Assembly (NCBI GenBank): GCA_027078675.1
Contig: JALWWX010000216.1
Location: 1-39,981, forward strand
Direction: 5' to 3'
Origin: Aquificales bacterium
Lineage (GTDB): Bacteria; Aquificota; Aquificia; Aquificales; Aquificaceae
Length of the DNA: 39,981 bases
Position 1 is the first letter of the stretch, and every line of letters begins with the position of its first letter. Under the pieces are notes generated by a model. It saw nothing but the letters and a program-made list of their open reading frames with translations. It made no database searches and was not told the DNA's origin. Of this stretch, positions 11,128 through 19,899 are shown piece by piece. The translations under genes and the position numbers were made by a program.

Positions 11128-11129
11128 TT
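11124..11129 (+). promoter_or_regulatory. -10 box TATATT for moxR, overlapping the ispA box
   Basis: TATATT ends 10 bases before the moxR ATG at 11140. The whole divergent spacer (11115-11139) is 25 bases, so any -35 contacts for either promoter must lie inside the opposite gene. No Shine-Dalgarno is visible. Confidence 0.4.
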
Positions 11130-11139
11130 ATTTTCTTAC

Positions 11140-12045
11140 ATGAATGTTAAAAGGGCAATAGAAGAGATAGAACACTTCTTCATAGGTAAAAGACATATAG
11201 TTGAATTAGCCCTTGCGTGCTTAGTTTCACGGGGACACCTCCTCCTTGAAGATATACCCGGTGTAGGTAAGACAACCCTTGCCCTTGCGGTTGCCAAGGT
11301 TTTTGGTCTTGAGTTTAAAAGGATGCAGTTTACGAGCGACCTTATGCCCTCTGATATAACGGGGTCTTTTATCTTTGATCAATCCAGAGGTGAATTTGTT
11401 TTTAAAAAGGGACCTATATTTACAAATGTTTTCCTCGCTGATGAGATAAACAGGGCACCACCTAAGACCCAAAGTGCCCTTCTTGAAGCCATGGCGGAGA
11501 AGCAGGTTACAGCGGACGGAAACACCTTTCCTTTACCTTCTCCCTTCTTTGTTGTTGCTACCCAGAATCCCGTTGAGCAGTATGGAACTTTTCCTTTACC
11601 CGAATCCCAGAAGGACAGATTCTCCATAAGGCTCAGGATAGGGTATCCGGAGAGGGAAACGGAGAAGGAGATATTAAAAGGTGAAGACCCCCTTCAAAGG
11701 GTTAAGGCTATGAAACCCGTGCTAAGAAAGGAAGACCTTGAAAATCTCCAAAAAAGGGCGGATAGCTGTTATGTTTCCGATGATGTAATAGATTATGTCC
11801 TTGATATAATTCAAAGAACGAGAGAGCATCCTTCCATATTAACTGGAGTTTCAACAAGGGGAGCTATGCAACTTTTAAAGGTTTCCCGTGCGATGGCTTT
11901 ATTGAGGGGAAGGGATTTTGTGATACCTGATGATGTAAGGGATGTGGCACCCTTTGTTTTAAGTCATAGGATAATACCGAGGGAGGAAGCTGATGGAGAA
12001 TCTGTTATAAGGGAGATTGTGGAAGAGATAAAAATTCCCCTATAA
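11140..12045 (+). CDS. MoxR-family AAA+ ATPase
   Basis: A 301-residue MoxR ATPase, a chaperone-like AAA+ family usually involved in maturing or activating partner complexes. Walker A reads EDIPGVGKTTLALAVA, followed by the family stretch RMQFTSDLMPSDITG, Walker B VFLADEINRAPPKTQSALLEAM, and sensor-1 VVATQNPVEQYGTFPLPE; all are textbook MoxR. I set the start at ATG 11140 (MNVKRAIEE); upstream in-frame codons would run into ispA and lack similarity to the family. The usual DUF58/VWA partners are not adjacent: the next gene is a HAD hydrolase. Confidence 0.92.
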   Translation: MNVKRAIEEIEHFFIGKRHIVELALACLVSRGHLLLEDIPGVGKTTLALAVAKVFGLEFKRMQFTSDLMPSDITGSFIFDQSRGEFVFKKGPIFTNVFLADEINRAPPKTQSALLEAMAEKQVTADGNTFPLPSPFFVVATQNPVEQYGTFPLPESQKDRFSIRLRIGYPERETEKEILKGEDPLQRVKAMKPVLRKEDLENLQKRADSCYVSDDVIDYVLDIIQRTREHPSILTGVSTRGAMQLLKVSRAMALLRGRDFVIPDDVRDVAPFVLSHRIIPREEADGESVIREIVEEIKIPL

Positions 12046-12046
12046 T
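12041..12046 (+). promoter_or_regulatory. -10 box TATAAT upstream of the HAD hydrolase gene
   Basis: TATAAT overlaps the moxR stop codon (TAA at 12043-12045) and ends 10 bases before the next ATG. No Shine-Dalgarno lies in the gap, so the HAD gene may be read from a near-leaderless message even though it sits only 11 bases after moxR. Confidence 0.35.
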
Positions 12047-12056
12047 AAATAACCTG

Positions 12057-12845
12057 ATGTTTACCCTTCTGATAGACCTTGACGGTGTTCTTGTAAAAGA
12101 TAAGGAACTCAATCCCTTCCCTTATGCTTCCGAGTTTATAGAATTTTTGAGGGATAACAATATACCTTTTAAAATAGTTTCAAACAATTCAACAAGATCA
12201 CCTTCAAAGTTAAGGGAGGATCTTAATAGTAAAGGCATTCCGATAAGGGAAGGAGAGATAATAACACCGGTGGGGGTACTACCCCAGTATCTTAGGGAAA
12301 GGAAAATAAATAAGATCTTTGTTATGGGAACAAATATGCTTGAAGATTATCTGAAAGATGAAGGGTTTGAAGTTGTAAGGGATTATAGGGTGGAGGGTGT
12401 CGTTATAGGCCAAGATAAGGGTATGAATTTTGAAAAATTTAAGATTGCGACATCCGCGGTATTCCTTGAAAAGGCAACTATTGTACCCGTTAATCTGAGC
12501 AGAATAGTGAAAGATTCTGACGGTCTTTATTTCCCAGGAGCAGGTTCCGTTGCTAAGATGATAGTTGAAGCTACAAATTATAAGGAAGAACTGCCCAACC
12601 TCGGAAAGCCTTCAAGGGATTTTGTAAGGATGGCTTTAAAAGGACTGCCCGATGAGGAGGTTTATCTTATAAGCGATGATATATATACAGACCTTATGGG
12701 GGCGAGGGATATAGGACTTAAAACGATCTTTATGACAACGGGTAAGTATAAAAAAGATGAACTTGAAAAATCGGGTTTCATCCCTGACTTTGTATTTAAC
12801 AGCCTTTATGAATTAAAGGCTAAAATATCAGAGTGGTTAAGCTGA
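12057..12845 (+). CDS. HAD-superfamily subfamily IIA phosphatase (NagD-like)
   Basis: A 262-residue haloacid-dehalogenase-fold phosphatase. Motif I is DLDGVLVKD with the nucleophile and acid Asp pair (DxD), motif II is the Ser/Asn-rich VSNNSTRSP, and motif IV is SDDIYTDLMGARD, which gives the metal-binding Asp residues. The cap between motifs II and III is of the IIA (NagD, p-nitrophenylphosphatase) kind. The substrate is unknown; family members act on sugar phosphates, phosphoglycolate or nucleotides. The 3' end overlaps lptD by 13 bases. Confidence 0.85.
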   Translation: MFTLLIDLDGVLVKDKELNPFPYASEFIEFLRDNNIPFKIVSNNSTRSPSKLREDLNSKGIPIREGEIITPVGVLPQYLRERKINKIFVMGTNMLEDYLKDEGFEVVRDYRVEGVVIGQDKGMNFEKFKIATSAVFLEKATIVPVNLSRIVKDSDGLYFPGAGSVAKMIVEATNYKEELPNLGKPSRDFVRMALKGLPDEEVYLISDDIYTDLMGARDIGLKTIFMTTGKYKKDELEKSGFIPDFVFNSLYELKAKISEWLS

Positions 12846-14836
12846 TTTGGATTTTACTGTTGATCATAGCATCCTTTGTTCATGCTTCCTTGCTTATAAG
12901 ATCAGATACCCTTGAAAGGGATGGGGACGGTAATATTGTTGCCAGGGGACGGGTTGAGGTCTTTTATGGGAATTATTTTATTATGGCTGATGAGATCATT
13001 TACAAAAGGGAAAAAAATATAATAATAGCAAAAGGCAATGTTTTTATAGAGGCAAGAGATGAAAACTTAATAGCCCTTGGTGATGAAGCAAGATTTGATC
13101 TTGTCAGTAAGGTAGGCTACATAAAGGAGATAAGCGGTAAATACAGGCGGTTTTACTTCAAGGCGGATGATTTTAAGAAGGTAGGTGAGGAGATTTATGA
13201 AACGCGTAAGGGGGAAATTACAACATGCCCCCCCGATAGGAAGGAAGCACTGCTTTGTTTTTCGCGAGCAAAAATAACCGACAGGTATATATTTTCCTTC
13301 AACAATGTATTGAAAATAGGAAGAGTGCCGGTTTTTTATCTCCCCATAGGGATACTGCCCGTAGGTGACAGGAGATCAGGATTCCTTGAACCTATGATAG
13401 GTACGGATACATACAACAGGGTTATATACAGACAGCCCTTATATTGGGCGATATCTGAAGACAAGGATGCAACTATCACCTTTGATTACAGAAGTGAACA
13501 GGCGGACGGTATTGAACTTGAGTACAGGCAGGTACTCTCCCCCTATAGTAAATACAGTTTCAACTTGTTCTATTACAGAGAACCCTCACCCCCTGGCTTG
13601 TGGTGGAAGGGAAGGAATATGAGGGAGTACAGAAGGGATAGGTACAGATTTAAGATGGACGGAAATTACGGAGGACTCAGATTCGGTGTTGATACAGTAT
13701 CTGATGCCTATTTTATGGAGGATGTATACTTTGTCAGAGAAAAAGAAACAGTTCCCTATCTTCTTTCCTACATTGACTATCATAGGGAATTCAAAGATGT
13801 TATTTTTACTTTTAATCTGAAGAAATTCAGGGATCTTACCCTTTCCGATACTGAGTCTATTGACAGACTACCAGAGATAGGAGTTTTCCTTAAAAATAGG
13901 GAGATAGGTAAAGGAATATTCTTTAACACGGAGATATACTATACAAACTTTTTCCAGGAAAGGGGGGAAAAAATCCATCGCTTTATAATGCGTTCCGAAT
14001 TCAATAAGGGTTTTAACATATTTGGTATAAGGGATTATATTTCACTTACCCATATAAATAACTACTATCTTCCTTATGGTAGCGCATCTTATTCGGATAA
14101 TTTAATTACAACCTTTTCCTTTGAAAATAGAATACCTTTCCTATGGAGTTTTGAGGGGGATATGTTAAAAAAGCAAGCACTCTTTGAGGTTGTATACACA
14201 TATCAGCCTGAGACATTTGAGAATCCTCAGTTTGATGTGTTTGATGAAATAAACAGGAAAAGTGAAATAAAGTTCCGTATGAGTGCTGATACTTATTTGG
14301 GAGAGAGGCAGATTCTCGGCTTATTTATGGAAGGAGGATACAACTATTTAGGTTCTTATTTTTTACCTACTGACGGCAAACTCATAGAGAAGAAATTACT
14401 ACCTTTGAGGGTAGCTTTAAACTTCAGCCCGTTTAAAGGTATAATTTACACTCAAGACTTTTATTATGACCACAATCTTAGGAATATAATAAGGCTTGCT
14501 AATAATCTGTCCCTTACATACGGAGGTGCGAGCGTAGGAGTTGGAAGTTACATAAGCAGGAACAGTCAGAACAGAACGATTTCGGATCAAACAAGATTGA
14601 GGTTAGGTATTAACTACAAGGGTTATTTTATAAACACGTATTCAAATATAGATAACAGACTTGAAAGGGATCTTTTTAAGAGGATATCTTTGGGTTATAA
14701 AAGTCCGTGTTGGTCTTTTAGTATAAAATATCGCAGTACATGGGACGGAAATAAAAAGGATTATATAAATGAGATATATTTATATTTCTCAATCTTTAAT
14801 ATAAGGGAATTCATACTGCCGTTGAGGACAAGATGA
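12833..14836 (+). CDS. lptD: LPS-assembly outer-membrane protein LptD (OstA/Imp)
   Basis: LptD is the outer-membrane beta-barrel that inserts lipopolysaccharide into the outer leaflet. The 667-residue protein starts at GTG 12833 with a signal peptide (KLIWILLLIIASFVHA), then an OstA/LptA-like beta-jellyroll (about 20-125: ARGRVEVFYGNYFIMADEI, AKGNVFIEA), then the barrel with alternating aromatic strands and the conserved LPIGILPVGDRRSGFLEP segment near residue 170. It is somewhat shorter than proteobacterial LptD. Cys residues (CPPDRKEALLC, C near the end) may form the family disulfides. The 3' end overlaps the convergent rpe gene by 26 bases. Together with kdsD it shows an LPS-bearing diderm. 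Confidence 0.88.
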   Translation: MVKLIWILLLIIASFVHASLLIRSDTLERDGDGNIVARGRVEVFYGNYFIMADEIIYKREKNIIIAKGNVFIEARDENLIALGDEARFDLVSKVGYIKEISGKYRRFYFKADDFKKVGEEIYETRKGEITTCPPDRKEALLCFSRAKITDRYIFSFNNVLKIGRVPVFYLPIGILPVGDRRSGFLEPMIGTDTYNRVIYRQPLYWAISEDKDATITFDYRSEQADGIELEYRQVLSPYSKYSFNLFYYREPSPPGLWWKGRNMREYRRDRYRFKMDGNYGGLRFGVDTVSDAYFMEDVYFVREKETVPYLLSYIDYHREFKDVIFTFNLKKFRDLTLSDTESIDRLPEIGVFLKNREIGKGIFFNTEIYYTNFFQERGEKIHRFIMRSEFNKGFNIFGIRDYISLTHINNYYLPYGSASYSDNLITTFSFENRIPFLWSFEGDMLKKQALFEVVYTYQPETFENPQFDVFDEINRKSEIKFRMSADTYLGERQILGLFMEGGYNYLGSYFLPTDGKLIEKKLLPLRVALNFSPFKGIIYTQDFYYDHNLRNIIRLANNLSLTYGGASVGVGSYISRNSQNRTISDQTRLRLGINYKGYFINTYSNIDNRLERDLFKRISLGYKSPCWSFSIKYRSTWDGNKKDYINEIYLYFSIFNIREFILPLRTR

Positions 14837-15479
14837 TGTTCTTAAGTTTTCTGGTTTGATTTTCTATATCATCCGCAAAAAAGATACCTGAACCCACAAC
14901 TACGACATCTGCTCCAGCCCTTACCACTTCACCTATATTATCCTCCTTTATACCCCCGTCTATTTCTATAAGGAAATATGTACCTGTTATATCTCTGAGA
15001 TTTACCAGCTCCCTTAATCTATGAATGGATCTTTCTATAAACTTCTGACCTCCAAAGCCAGGATTTACGGACATTAAGAGTACATAATCTACATAGTGGA
15101 CTATTTCTTTAAGAAGATCAAGGGAAGTTCCCGGATTTATTACAACTCCCGCCTTTGCTCCTTTCTTCTTTATGAGTTCAATTGTCCTGTGTATATGATA
15201 ATTGTTCTCTATATGGACACTTATCCAATCCGCACCCGCAGATATAAACTCTGGTATATATTTATCCGCATTTTCTATCATTAGGTGGGCATCAACTGGG
15301 ATCTCTATCCTCTTTTTGATACACTCCAGTACATAAGGTCCCACGGTAATATTGGGTACGAAGTGCCCGTCCATCACATCAAAGTGTATAAGATCTGCTC
15401 CTCCCCTTATAACAGCTTCTATTTGGGTTTTTAGATCCCAAAAGTCCGCTGACAAAATTGAAGGGGCAAGCAGTTTCAA
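14811..15479 (-). CDS. rpe: Ribulose-phosphate 3-epimerase
   Basis: Interconverts ribulose 5-phosphate and xylulose 5-phosphate in the pentose phosphate or Calvin-type pathways. The 222-residue TIM-barrel protein shows LAPSILSADF at the N terminus, HFDVMDGHFVPNITVGP, VDAHLMIENAD, VLLMSVNPGFGGQKFIE and IEIDGGIKEDNI, giving the catalytic Asp and His residues of the family. It overlaps the upstream hom gene by 4 bases (ATGA), so hom-rpe is one transcript. Length is normal. Confidence 0.96.
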   Translation of the reverse strand: MKLLAPSILSADFWDLKTQIEAVIRGGADLIHFDVMDGHFVPNITVGPYVLECIKKRIEIPVDAHLMIENADKYIPEFISAGADWISVHIENNYHIHRTIELIKKKGAKAGVVINPGTSLDLLKEIVHYVDYVLLMSVNPGFGGQKFIERSIHRLRELVNLRDITGTYFLIEIDGGIKEDNIGEVVRAGADVVVVGSGIFFADDIENQTRKLKNIILSSTAV

Positions 15480-16783
15480 TAGGCTTCCTCCTCCACTCTA
15501 ATTAATATTGTTTCACCTTCAACTACAGGCAACTTTTCAATCTCTTCCACCGCCCTTTTTATATCGTATTCGTAGGCTTTATGGGTAAGTATGACAAGGG
15601 GTATTATTGGTTCTCCTTCCTTACCCGCTATCCTGCATACCTTTTCCTTTTGTAAAACGGAAGCTATACTTATGTTAAAATCCGCAAGCACCTTTGATAT
15701 GGCTGCAAGCACACCAGTTTTATCTGGAACATTAAATCTAAGATAGTATCTGCTGTAAAAATTGCTTGTGAAATGTATATCCTCGTCTTCCCAACTCAAT
15801 ATGAAATCTTCACCATTTATCCCCTCTTTTATCCTTCTTGCAATATCAACTATATCTGACACAACCGCTGAAGCTGTGGGTAAGGAGCCAGCACCTTTTC
15901 CATAATACATGGTTTTACCTACAAAATCCCCCTCTATCATTACCGCGTTGTAAACGGATGAGACTTTGGCAAGGGCATCTTCAGATGGTATAAAGGTGGG
16001 ATGAACCCTTATCTCTACGGAGTTGTTCATCTTCTTTGCTATGGCAAGCAACTTTAATGTGTACCCGAGATCTTTACCCAATTCAACATCCAATCTGTCT
16101 ATGTTTGAAATACCCTCAACAAGTATATCATCAAAGTTAAAAAACCTTCCGTAGGCAATCCATGCCAATATGGCTATCTTGTGTGCTGTATCCCACCCAT
16201 CTATATCAAGGCTCGGATCCGCCTCCGCATATCCTTTTTCTTGAGCTTCTTTAAGGGCTTCATTAAAAGTTACATTGCCTTCCAGCATGCGTGTCAGTAT
16301 ATAGTTTGTTGTACCGTTCAATATACCGTATATTGCCTTTATCTTATTACCTACGAGACCTTCTCTTAGGGCTTTTATTACTGGTATACCGCCTCCTACT
16401 GACGCTTCAAATCCGACACTAACACCCTTTTCCCTTGCCATTTTGAATATCTCATCTCCCCTCTTTGCAAGGAGATGCTTATTAGCGGTAACTACACATT
16501 TGCCCGCTTCAATACTTTCCTTCATTAGTTTGAATGCAAAGTCAATACCTCCCACCAGTTCAACTACTATTTGGGAGCTTTCAATAACTTCCTTATAATC
16601 TGTTGTTTTAAGGTGTTCTGGAACCTCAAACTCTCTCTTTCTGCTCCAATCCTTGTCTGCGACCTTTACCAGCTCTATATCAATGCCTGTCTTTTTCTTT
16701 ATTAGTAATCTGTTATCAAGGAGAAGCTTAACGGTCCCCGTCCCTACCGTTCCGCATCCTACTATACCTACCTTTACTTTCAC
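15476..16783 (-). CDS. hom: Homoserine dehydrogenase (with C-terminal ACT domain)
   Basis: Reduces aspartate semialdehyde to homoserine, the branch point to threonine and methionine. The 435-residue protein has an N-terminal NAD(P)-binding GIVGCGTVGTGTVKLL, the TANKHLLAKRG segment, the core GGGIPVIKAL...GILNGTTNYILT and the catalytic region EADPSLDIDGWDTAHKIAIL. The C-terminal 80 residues (YYLRFNVPDKTGVLAAIS) form an ACT domain for feedback control, most likely by threonine. The start is GTG at 16783. It is preceded 8 bases upstream by a GATAAT box and has no Shine-Dalgarno. Confidence 0.96.
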   Translation of the reverse strand: MKVKVGIVGCGTVGTGTVKLLLDNRLLIKKKTGIDIELVKVADKDWSRKREFEVPEHLKTTDYKEVIESSQIVVELVGGIDFAFKLMKESIEAGKCVVTANKHLLAKRGDEIFKMAREKGVSVGFEASVGGGIPVIKALREGLVGNKIKAIYGILNGTTNYILTRMLEGNVTFNEALKEAQEKGYAEADPSLDIDGWDTAHKIAILAWIAYGRFFNFDDILVEGISNIDRLDVELGKDLGYTLKLLAIAKKMNNSVEIRVHPTFIPSEDALAKVSSVYNAVMIEGDFVGKTMYYGKGAGSLPTASAVVSDIVDIARRIKEGINGEDFILSWEDEDIHFTSNFYSRYYLRFNVPDKTGVLAAISKVLADFNISIASVLQKEKVCRIAGKEGEPIIPLVILTHKAYEYDIKRAVEEIEKLPVVEGETILIRVEEEAY

Positions 16784-16791
16784 AGGTGAAT

Positions 16792-16797
16792 ATTATC
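16792..16797 (-). promoter_or_regulatory. -10 box GATAAT for hom, leaderless arrangement
   Basis: On the minus strand GATAAT is followed by 8 bases and the GTG start of hom, with no ribosome-binding site in the spacer. Confidence 0.4.
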
Positions 16798-16828
16798 TTA
16801 CAGTAAATATGTATTTTCAACAGAATTC

Positions 16829-17623
16829 TTATTGAATATCCTCTTCGGTCAATGTGACCCTGGGTATGGCTTCTTTAAGTTTTTTAAAGGTTTCGTAAAA
16901 ATCATCTTCAATAGTCCTTACCCTTTTACCGTATACCATCTGGAATGCCTTGGACACTATAGCTTCTTTATGCAGGGCGTTGGTTAATCCAAGCTCTTCA
17001 TATTTGCTGTTCAATATGTCTTTAACCTCTTCAAGAAGATTGGCTCTCCTTTCCCTTTCAGCTTCCGCGTCTTTCAAAGATAGTGATGTAAAGTTGTCAA
17101 CTTTCTTTAATACCTTTTCAAAGGCATACCCAGGAAATCTTTTATCGCCGAATCTGTCGGTGATAAAGCCGACCGTGATGTAGTAAGGTTCCTCAACCAT
17201 GGTTTCAAGTTCGTACTCTTCCATATCTGGGTTCTTTTTGAGGTGTTCTATAAATATCTCATAGGCTTGGTGTGCCTTATCTTTAAGGTTGGGTGCCTTT
17301 TCAATGTTAAGGCTCAATATATAGTTCTTTAATTCCTTAGGTAGCACTATAGCCAGCACCTTGTCAAGACCTACCGCCTTTGCAGCCTCAACCCTGTGTT
17401 GTCCGTTTATAACTTCGTAAGTGTTTTCATCACTTTCTATGAGCAGAACAGGGTCAACAAAACCTATCTTTTCTATTGAAAACATAAGCCGTTTTACAAG
17501 TTGTTCTGACAGATCCCTTTGAATGCTCGGTATGACTATCTTGTTTGTAGGTACAATACCGAACTGTAACTCGTATCCCTTTAAAGGCTCCTTTATTGTA
17601 TATAACTCCTTTACCTCCTCCAT
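16829..17623 (-). CDS. Stand-alone ParB/sulfiredoxin-fold protein, function unknown
   Basis: A 264-residue protein whose N-terminal 110 residues match the ParB N-domain/sulfiredoxin fold: KIVIPSIQRDLSEQLVKRLMFSIEKIGFVDPVLLI, then EVINGQHRVEAAKAVGL. The GQHR box replaces the GERR box of chromosome-partitioning ParB, which argues against a Spo0J-type CTPase clamp. The C-terminal part is helical and charged, with no helix-turn-helix that I can recognise. There is no parA beside it; it diverges from ppa across 86 bases. It could be a DNA-binding or nucleotide-hydrolysing relative of ParB. Confidence applies to the fold, not to a function. Confidence 0.65.
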   Translation of the reverse strand: MEEVKELYTIKEPLKGYELQFGIVPTNKIVIPSIQRDLSEQLVKRLMFSIEKIGFVDPVLLIESDENTYEVINGQHRVEAAKAVGLDKVLAIVLPKELKNYILSLNIEKAPNLKDKAHQAYEIFIEHLKKNPDMEEYELETMVEEPYYITVGFITDRFGDKRFPGYAFEKVLKKVDNFTSLSLKDAEAERERRANLLEEVKDILNSKYEELGLTNALHKEAIVSKAFQMVYGKRVRTIEDDFYETFKKLKEAIPRVTLTEEDIQ

Positions 17624-17672
17624 CTCTATTAATTTATTTTACTTCTATTTGGTAATTTTCAATCAATTATGC

Positions 17673-17678
17673 TAACAT
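17673..17678 (+). promoter_or_regulatory. Probable ppa promoter, TTGGTA (17649-17654) and TAACAT
   Basis: A -35-like TTGGTA is separated by 18 bases from TAACAT, about 30 bases upstream of the ppa ATG. Unlike most leading genes here, ppa then has a leader with a clear AGGAGG site (17699-17704). Confidence 0.35.
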
Positions 17679-17709
17679 TTAAAATCAAAAGTAAAGAAGG
17701 AGGTAGCCT

Positions 17710-18243
17710 ATGATAGTTTCCAACATTCCTGCGGGTAAGAATCCTCCCGAAGATATATATGTGGTTGTGGAGATACCTCAGGGTAGCAGTATCAAGTATG
17801 AGGTTGATAAAGAAAGTGGAGCTGTTTTCGTGGACAGATTCCTTTTTACAGCGATGTACTATCCTTTCAACTACGGGTTTATACCCCAAACCCTTGCGGA
17901 CGATGGAGATCCTGTTGATGTATTGGTGATTTCATCCCAACCGGTTGTCCCTGGCAGTGTCATAAGGTGCAGACCAATAGGATTGTTGGAGATGAAGGAT
18001 GAGGAAGGTATAGATACAAAACTTATTGCGGTTCCACATTCAAAGATTGATCCGTCCTATGAAAATATAAAAACTGTTGAAGATCTTCCTCAGTTATGGA
18101 AGGATCGTATAAAACATTTCTTTGAGCATTATAAGGAACTTGAGCCTGGTAAATGGGTTAAAGTTGAAAATTGGAAGGGTATACAGGATGCGATTGATGA
18201 GATAAAGAAGGGTATGGAAAATTATAAGAAGAATAATGGGTGA
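17710..18243 (+). CDS. ppa: Inorganic pyrophosphatase (family I)
   Basis: Hydrolyses pyrophosphate released by biosynthesis. The 177-residue family I enzyme shows [40 protein letters not shown] (the metal-binding Asp cluster DDGDPVDVL) and the C-terminal [19 protein letters not shown] strong Shine-Dalgarno AGGAGG precedes the ATG. The last 8 bases overlap kdsD. Confidence 0.97.
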   Translation: MIVSNIPAGKNPPEDIYVVVEIPQGSSIKYEVDKESGAVFVDRFLFTAMYYPFNYGFIPQTLADDGDPVDVLVISSQPVVPGSVIRCRPIGLLEMKDEEGIDTKLIAVPHSKIDPSYENIKTVEDLPQLWKDRIKHFFEHYKELEPGKWVKVENWKGIQDAIDEIKKGMENYKKNNG

Positions 18244-19198
18244 CATTATAAATCTTGGTAGGGAAATATTTGATAAAGAAGTGGAAGGTCTTAAAAGGTT
18301 AAGAGATTCTCTTGATGAGAATTTTGAGAAAGCAGTAAAACTTATAAAGGAATGTGAGGGCAAGGTAATAGTTACAGGCATAGGAAAATCGGGTCATATA
18401 GGCCGTAAGATAGCTTCTACATTTTCAAGTACGGGAACGCCTGCCCACTTTTTACATCCCTCCGAAGCATTGCACGGTGACCTTGGTACTATATCCAAGA
18501 AGGATATAGTTCTTGCTATATCTAACAGCGGTGAATCTGCAGAGGTTATTGCACTTATACCATATATAAAGATGTTAGGTGTTCCCCTTATATCTATAAC
18601 TAACAATCCCAATTCAACCCTTGCCAAACACAGTGATGTTCATTTGTACCTGAATATAGAAAAGGAGGCGTGTCCCCTTGAGCTTGCGCCGACTACATCC
18701 TCTACTGCAACCCTTGTTCTTGGTGATGCGATAGCAATGGTATTGTTGTTGCTTAAAGGTTTTTCGCGTGAGGATTTTGCTATCAGACATCCCGCGGGAT
18801 CCCTGGGAAGAAAACTGAGGCAGGTAAAGGAGCTTTATCATACGGGCAGGGAGCTTCCTGTTGTCAGGGAAGACACCCCTATGAAGGATACAATCTTGGA
18901 GATGACTTCCAAAGGATTCGGGGCTACAGCTGTTGTTAATGATGAAGGAAAACTTGTCGGCATTATAACGGATGGGGACTTGAGAAGATTTTTTAATAGG
19001 GGCGGATCTATTGAGGGACATGTAGCAAAGGATGCCATGACTCCCAATCCTAAGGTTGCTTTTCCAGATGAGCTTGCAAGCGAGGCATTAAAAAGGATGG
19101 AGGATTATAAAATAACCGTTCTTATCGTGGTTGATGAAAATAAAAAGCCCATAGGAATTATCCACATGCACGATATTTTAAGGGCGGAAATTCTTTAG
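18236..19198 (+). CDS. kdsD: Arabinose-5-phosphate isomerase KdsD/KpsF (Kdo synthesis)
   Basis: Converts ribulose 5-phosphate to arabinose 5-phosphate, the precursor of Kdo in the LPS core. The 320-residue protein has an N-terminal SIS domain ([58 protein letters not shown], about 30-200) followed by two CBS domains (about 205-320, ending in [13 protein letters not shown]). Length and order match the KdsD/KpsF/GutQ family. It overlaps ppa by 8 bases. With rpe and lptD it gives a local lipopolysaccharide and pentose phosphate theme. Confidence 0.94.
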   Translation: MGDIINLGREIFDKEVEGLKRLRDSLDENFEKAVKLIKECEGKVIVTGIGKSGHIGRKIASTFSSTGTPAHFLHPSEALHGDLGTISKKDIVLAISNSGESAEVIALIPYIKMLGVPLISITNNPNSTLAKHSDVHLYLNIEKEACPLELAPTTSSTATLVLGDAIAMVLLLLKGFSREDFAIRHPAGSLGRKLRQVKELYHTGRELPVVREDTPMKDTILEMTSKGFGATAVVNDEGKLVGIITDGDLRRFFNRGGSIEGHVAKDAMTPNPKVAFPDELASEALKRMEDYKITVLIVVDENKKPIGIIHMHDILRAEIL

Positions 19199-19204
19199 CT
19201 GTTG

Positions 19205-19213
19205 TGTTATAAT
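19205..19213 (+). promoter_or_regulatory. Extended -10 promoter TGTTATAAT for the atpB operon
   Basis: A perfect extended -10 (TGn plus TATAAT) sits 25 bases before the atpB ATG, just after the kdsD stop. No good -35 is needed with an extended -10. The leader is about 19 bases and contains the ribosome-binding site AAAGGAG. Confidence 0.55.
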
Positions 19214-19238
19214 CTTTTAGGCATTAAAGGAGAAAGGG

Positions 19239-19898
19239 ATGGAAGGCACATCAGTAAAGCATGTTGTGTTGGGTATTGTAGCTATGGCTATTCCCTTAAC
19301 CCTTATAATAATTGCAGGGAAACCATCCACCCGTCCAACAAAGTTCCAAGCCTTATGGGAGGGTTACCTTAGATTTGTAAGAAGTATGCTTATTGACAAC
19401 ATTGGGCAAGAGGGTTTAAAGTATACTCCTCTTATATCCGCAATAGGTTTATTTGTTTTCTTTTCAAACCTCTTAGGAATGGTTCCAGGTTTGGAAGCTC
19501 CTACGGGTAATATGAATACTACCCTTGCCATGGCAATAATAGTATTTCTTTACTATAACTTTGAGGGTTTCCGTAAAAATGGATTAGGATACCTTAAACA
19601 CTTTATGGGTCCAGTTCCTGCCATAGCTCCCTTTTTCTTCGTAATAGAGGTCGTCTCTCACTTTGCAAGACCTATCACACTTGCCTTGCGTCTCTTTGCG
19701 AATATGAAAGGCGGTGCTATACTCCTTGTATCTTTGGTAGGTGTTGTTATTCAGAATCCTTTTACCATGGCATTATCTCCTTTGTTTCTACTGTTCGTTA
19801 TAGCAATAAAATTTTTGGCTGTTGTAATACAAACTTATATTTTCATGATACTTTCCGTTGTCTATCTTGCAGGGGCGGTCGCTCACGAGGAACACTGA
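19239..19898 (+). CDS. atpB: F0F1 ATP synthase subunit a
   Basis: Subunit a forms the proton half-channels of the F0 motor. The 219-residue membrane protein has about five to six hydrophobic helices. The essential Arg is in ARPITLALRLFANMKGGAILL, preceded by the conserved PxA/FFFVIEVVSHF helix. It leads atpB-(Usp-like)-atpE. No F1 or b-subunit genes are nearby, so F0 a and c are split from the rest, as known for Aquifex. Confidence 0.95.
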   Translation: MEGTSVKHVVLGIVAMAIPLTLIIIAGKPSTRPTKFQALWEGYLRFVRSMLIDNIGQEGLKYTPLISAIGLFVFFSNLLGMVPGLEAPTGNMNTTLAMAIIVFLYYNFEGFRKNGLGYLKHFMGPVPAIAPFFFVIEVVSHFARPITLALRLFANMKGGAILLVSLVGVVIQNPFTMALSPLFLLFVIAIKFLAVVIQTYIFMILSVVYLAGAVAHEEH

Positions 19899-19899
19899 T

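Noticed and set aside
16829-17623. Chromosome partition locus or replication origin near the ParB-like gene
   Set aside because: No parA, parS-like 16-base palindrome or DnaA-box cluster was seen around it.
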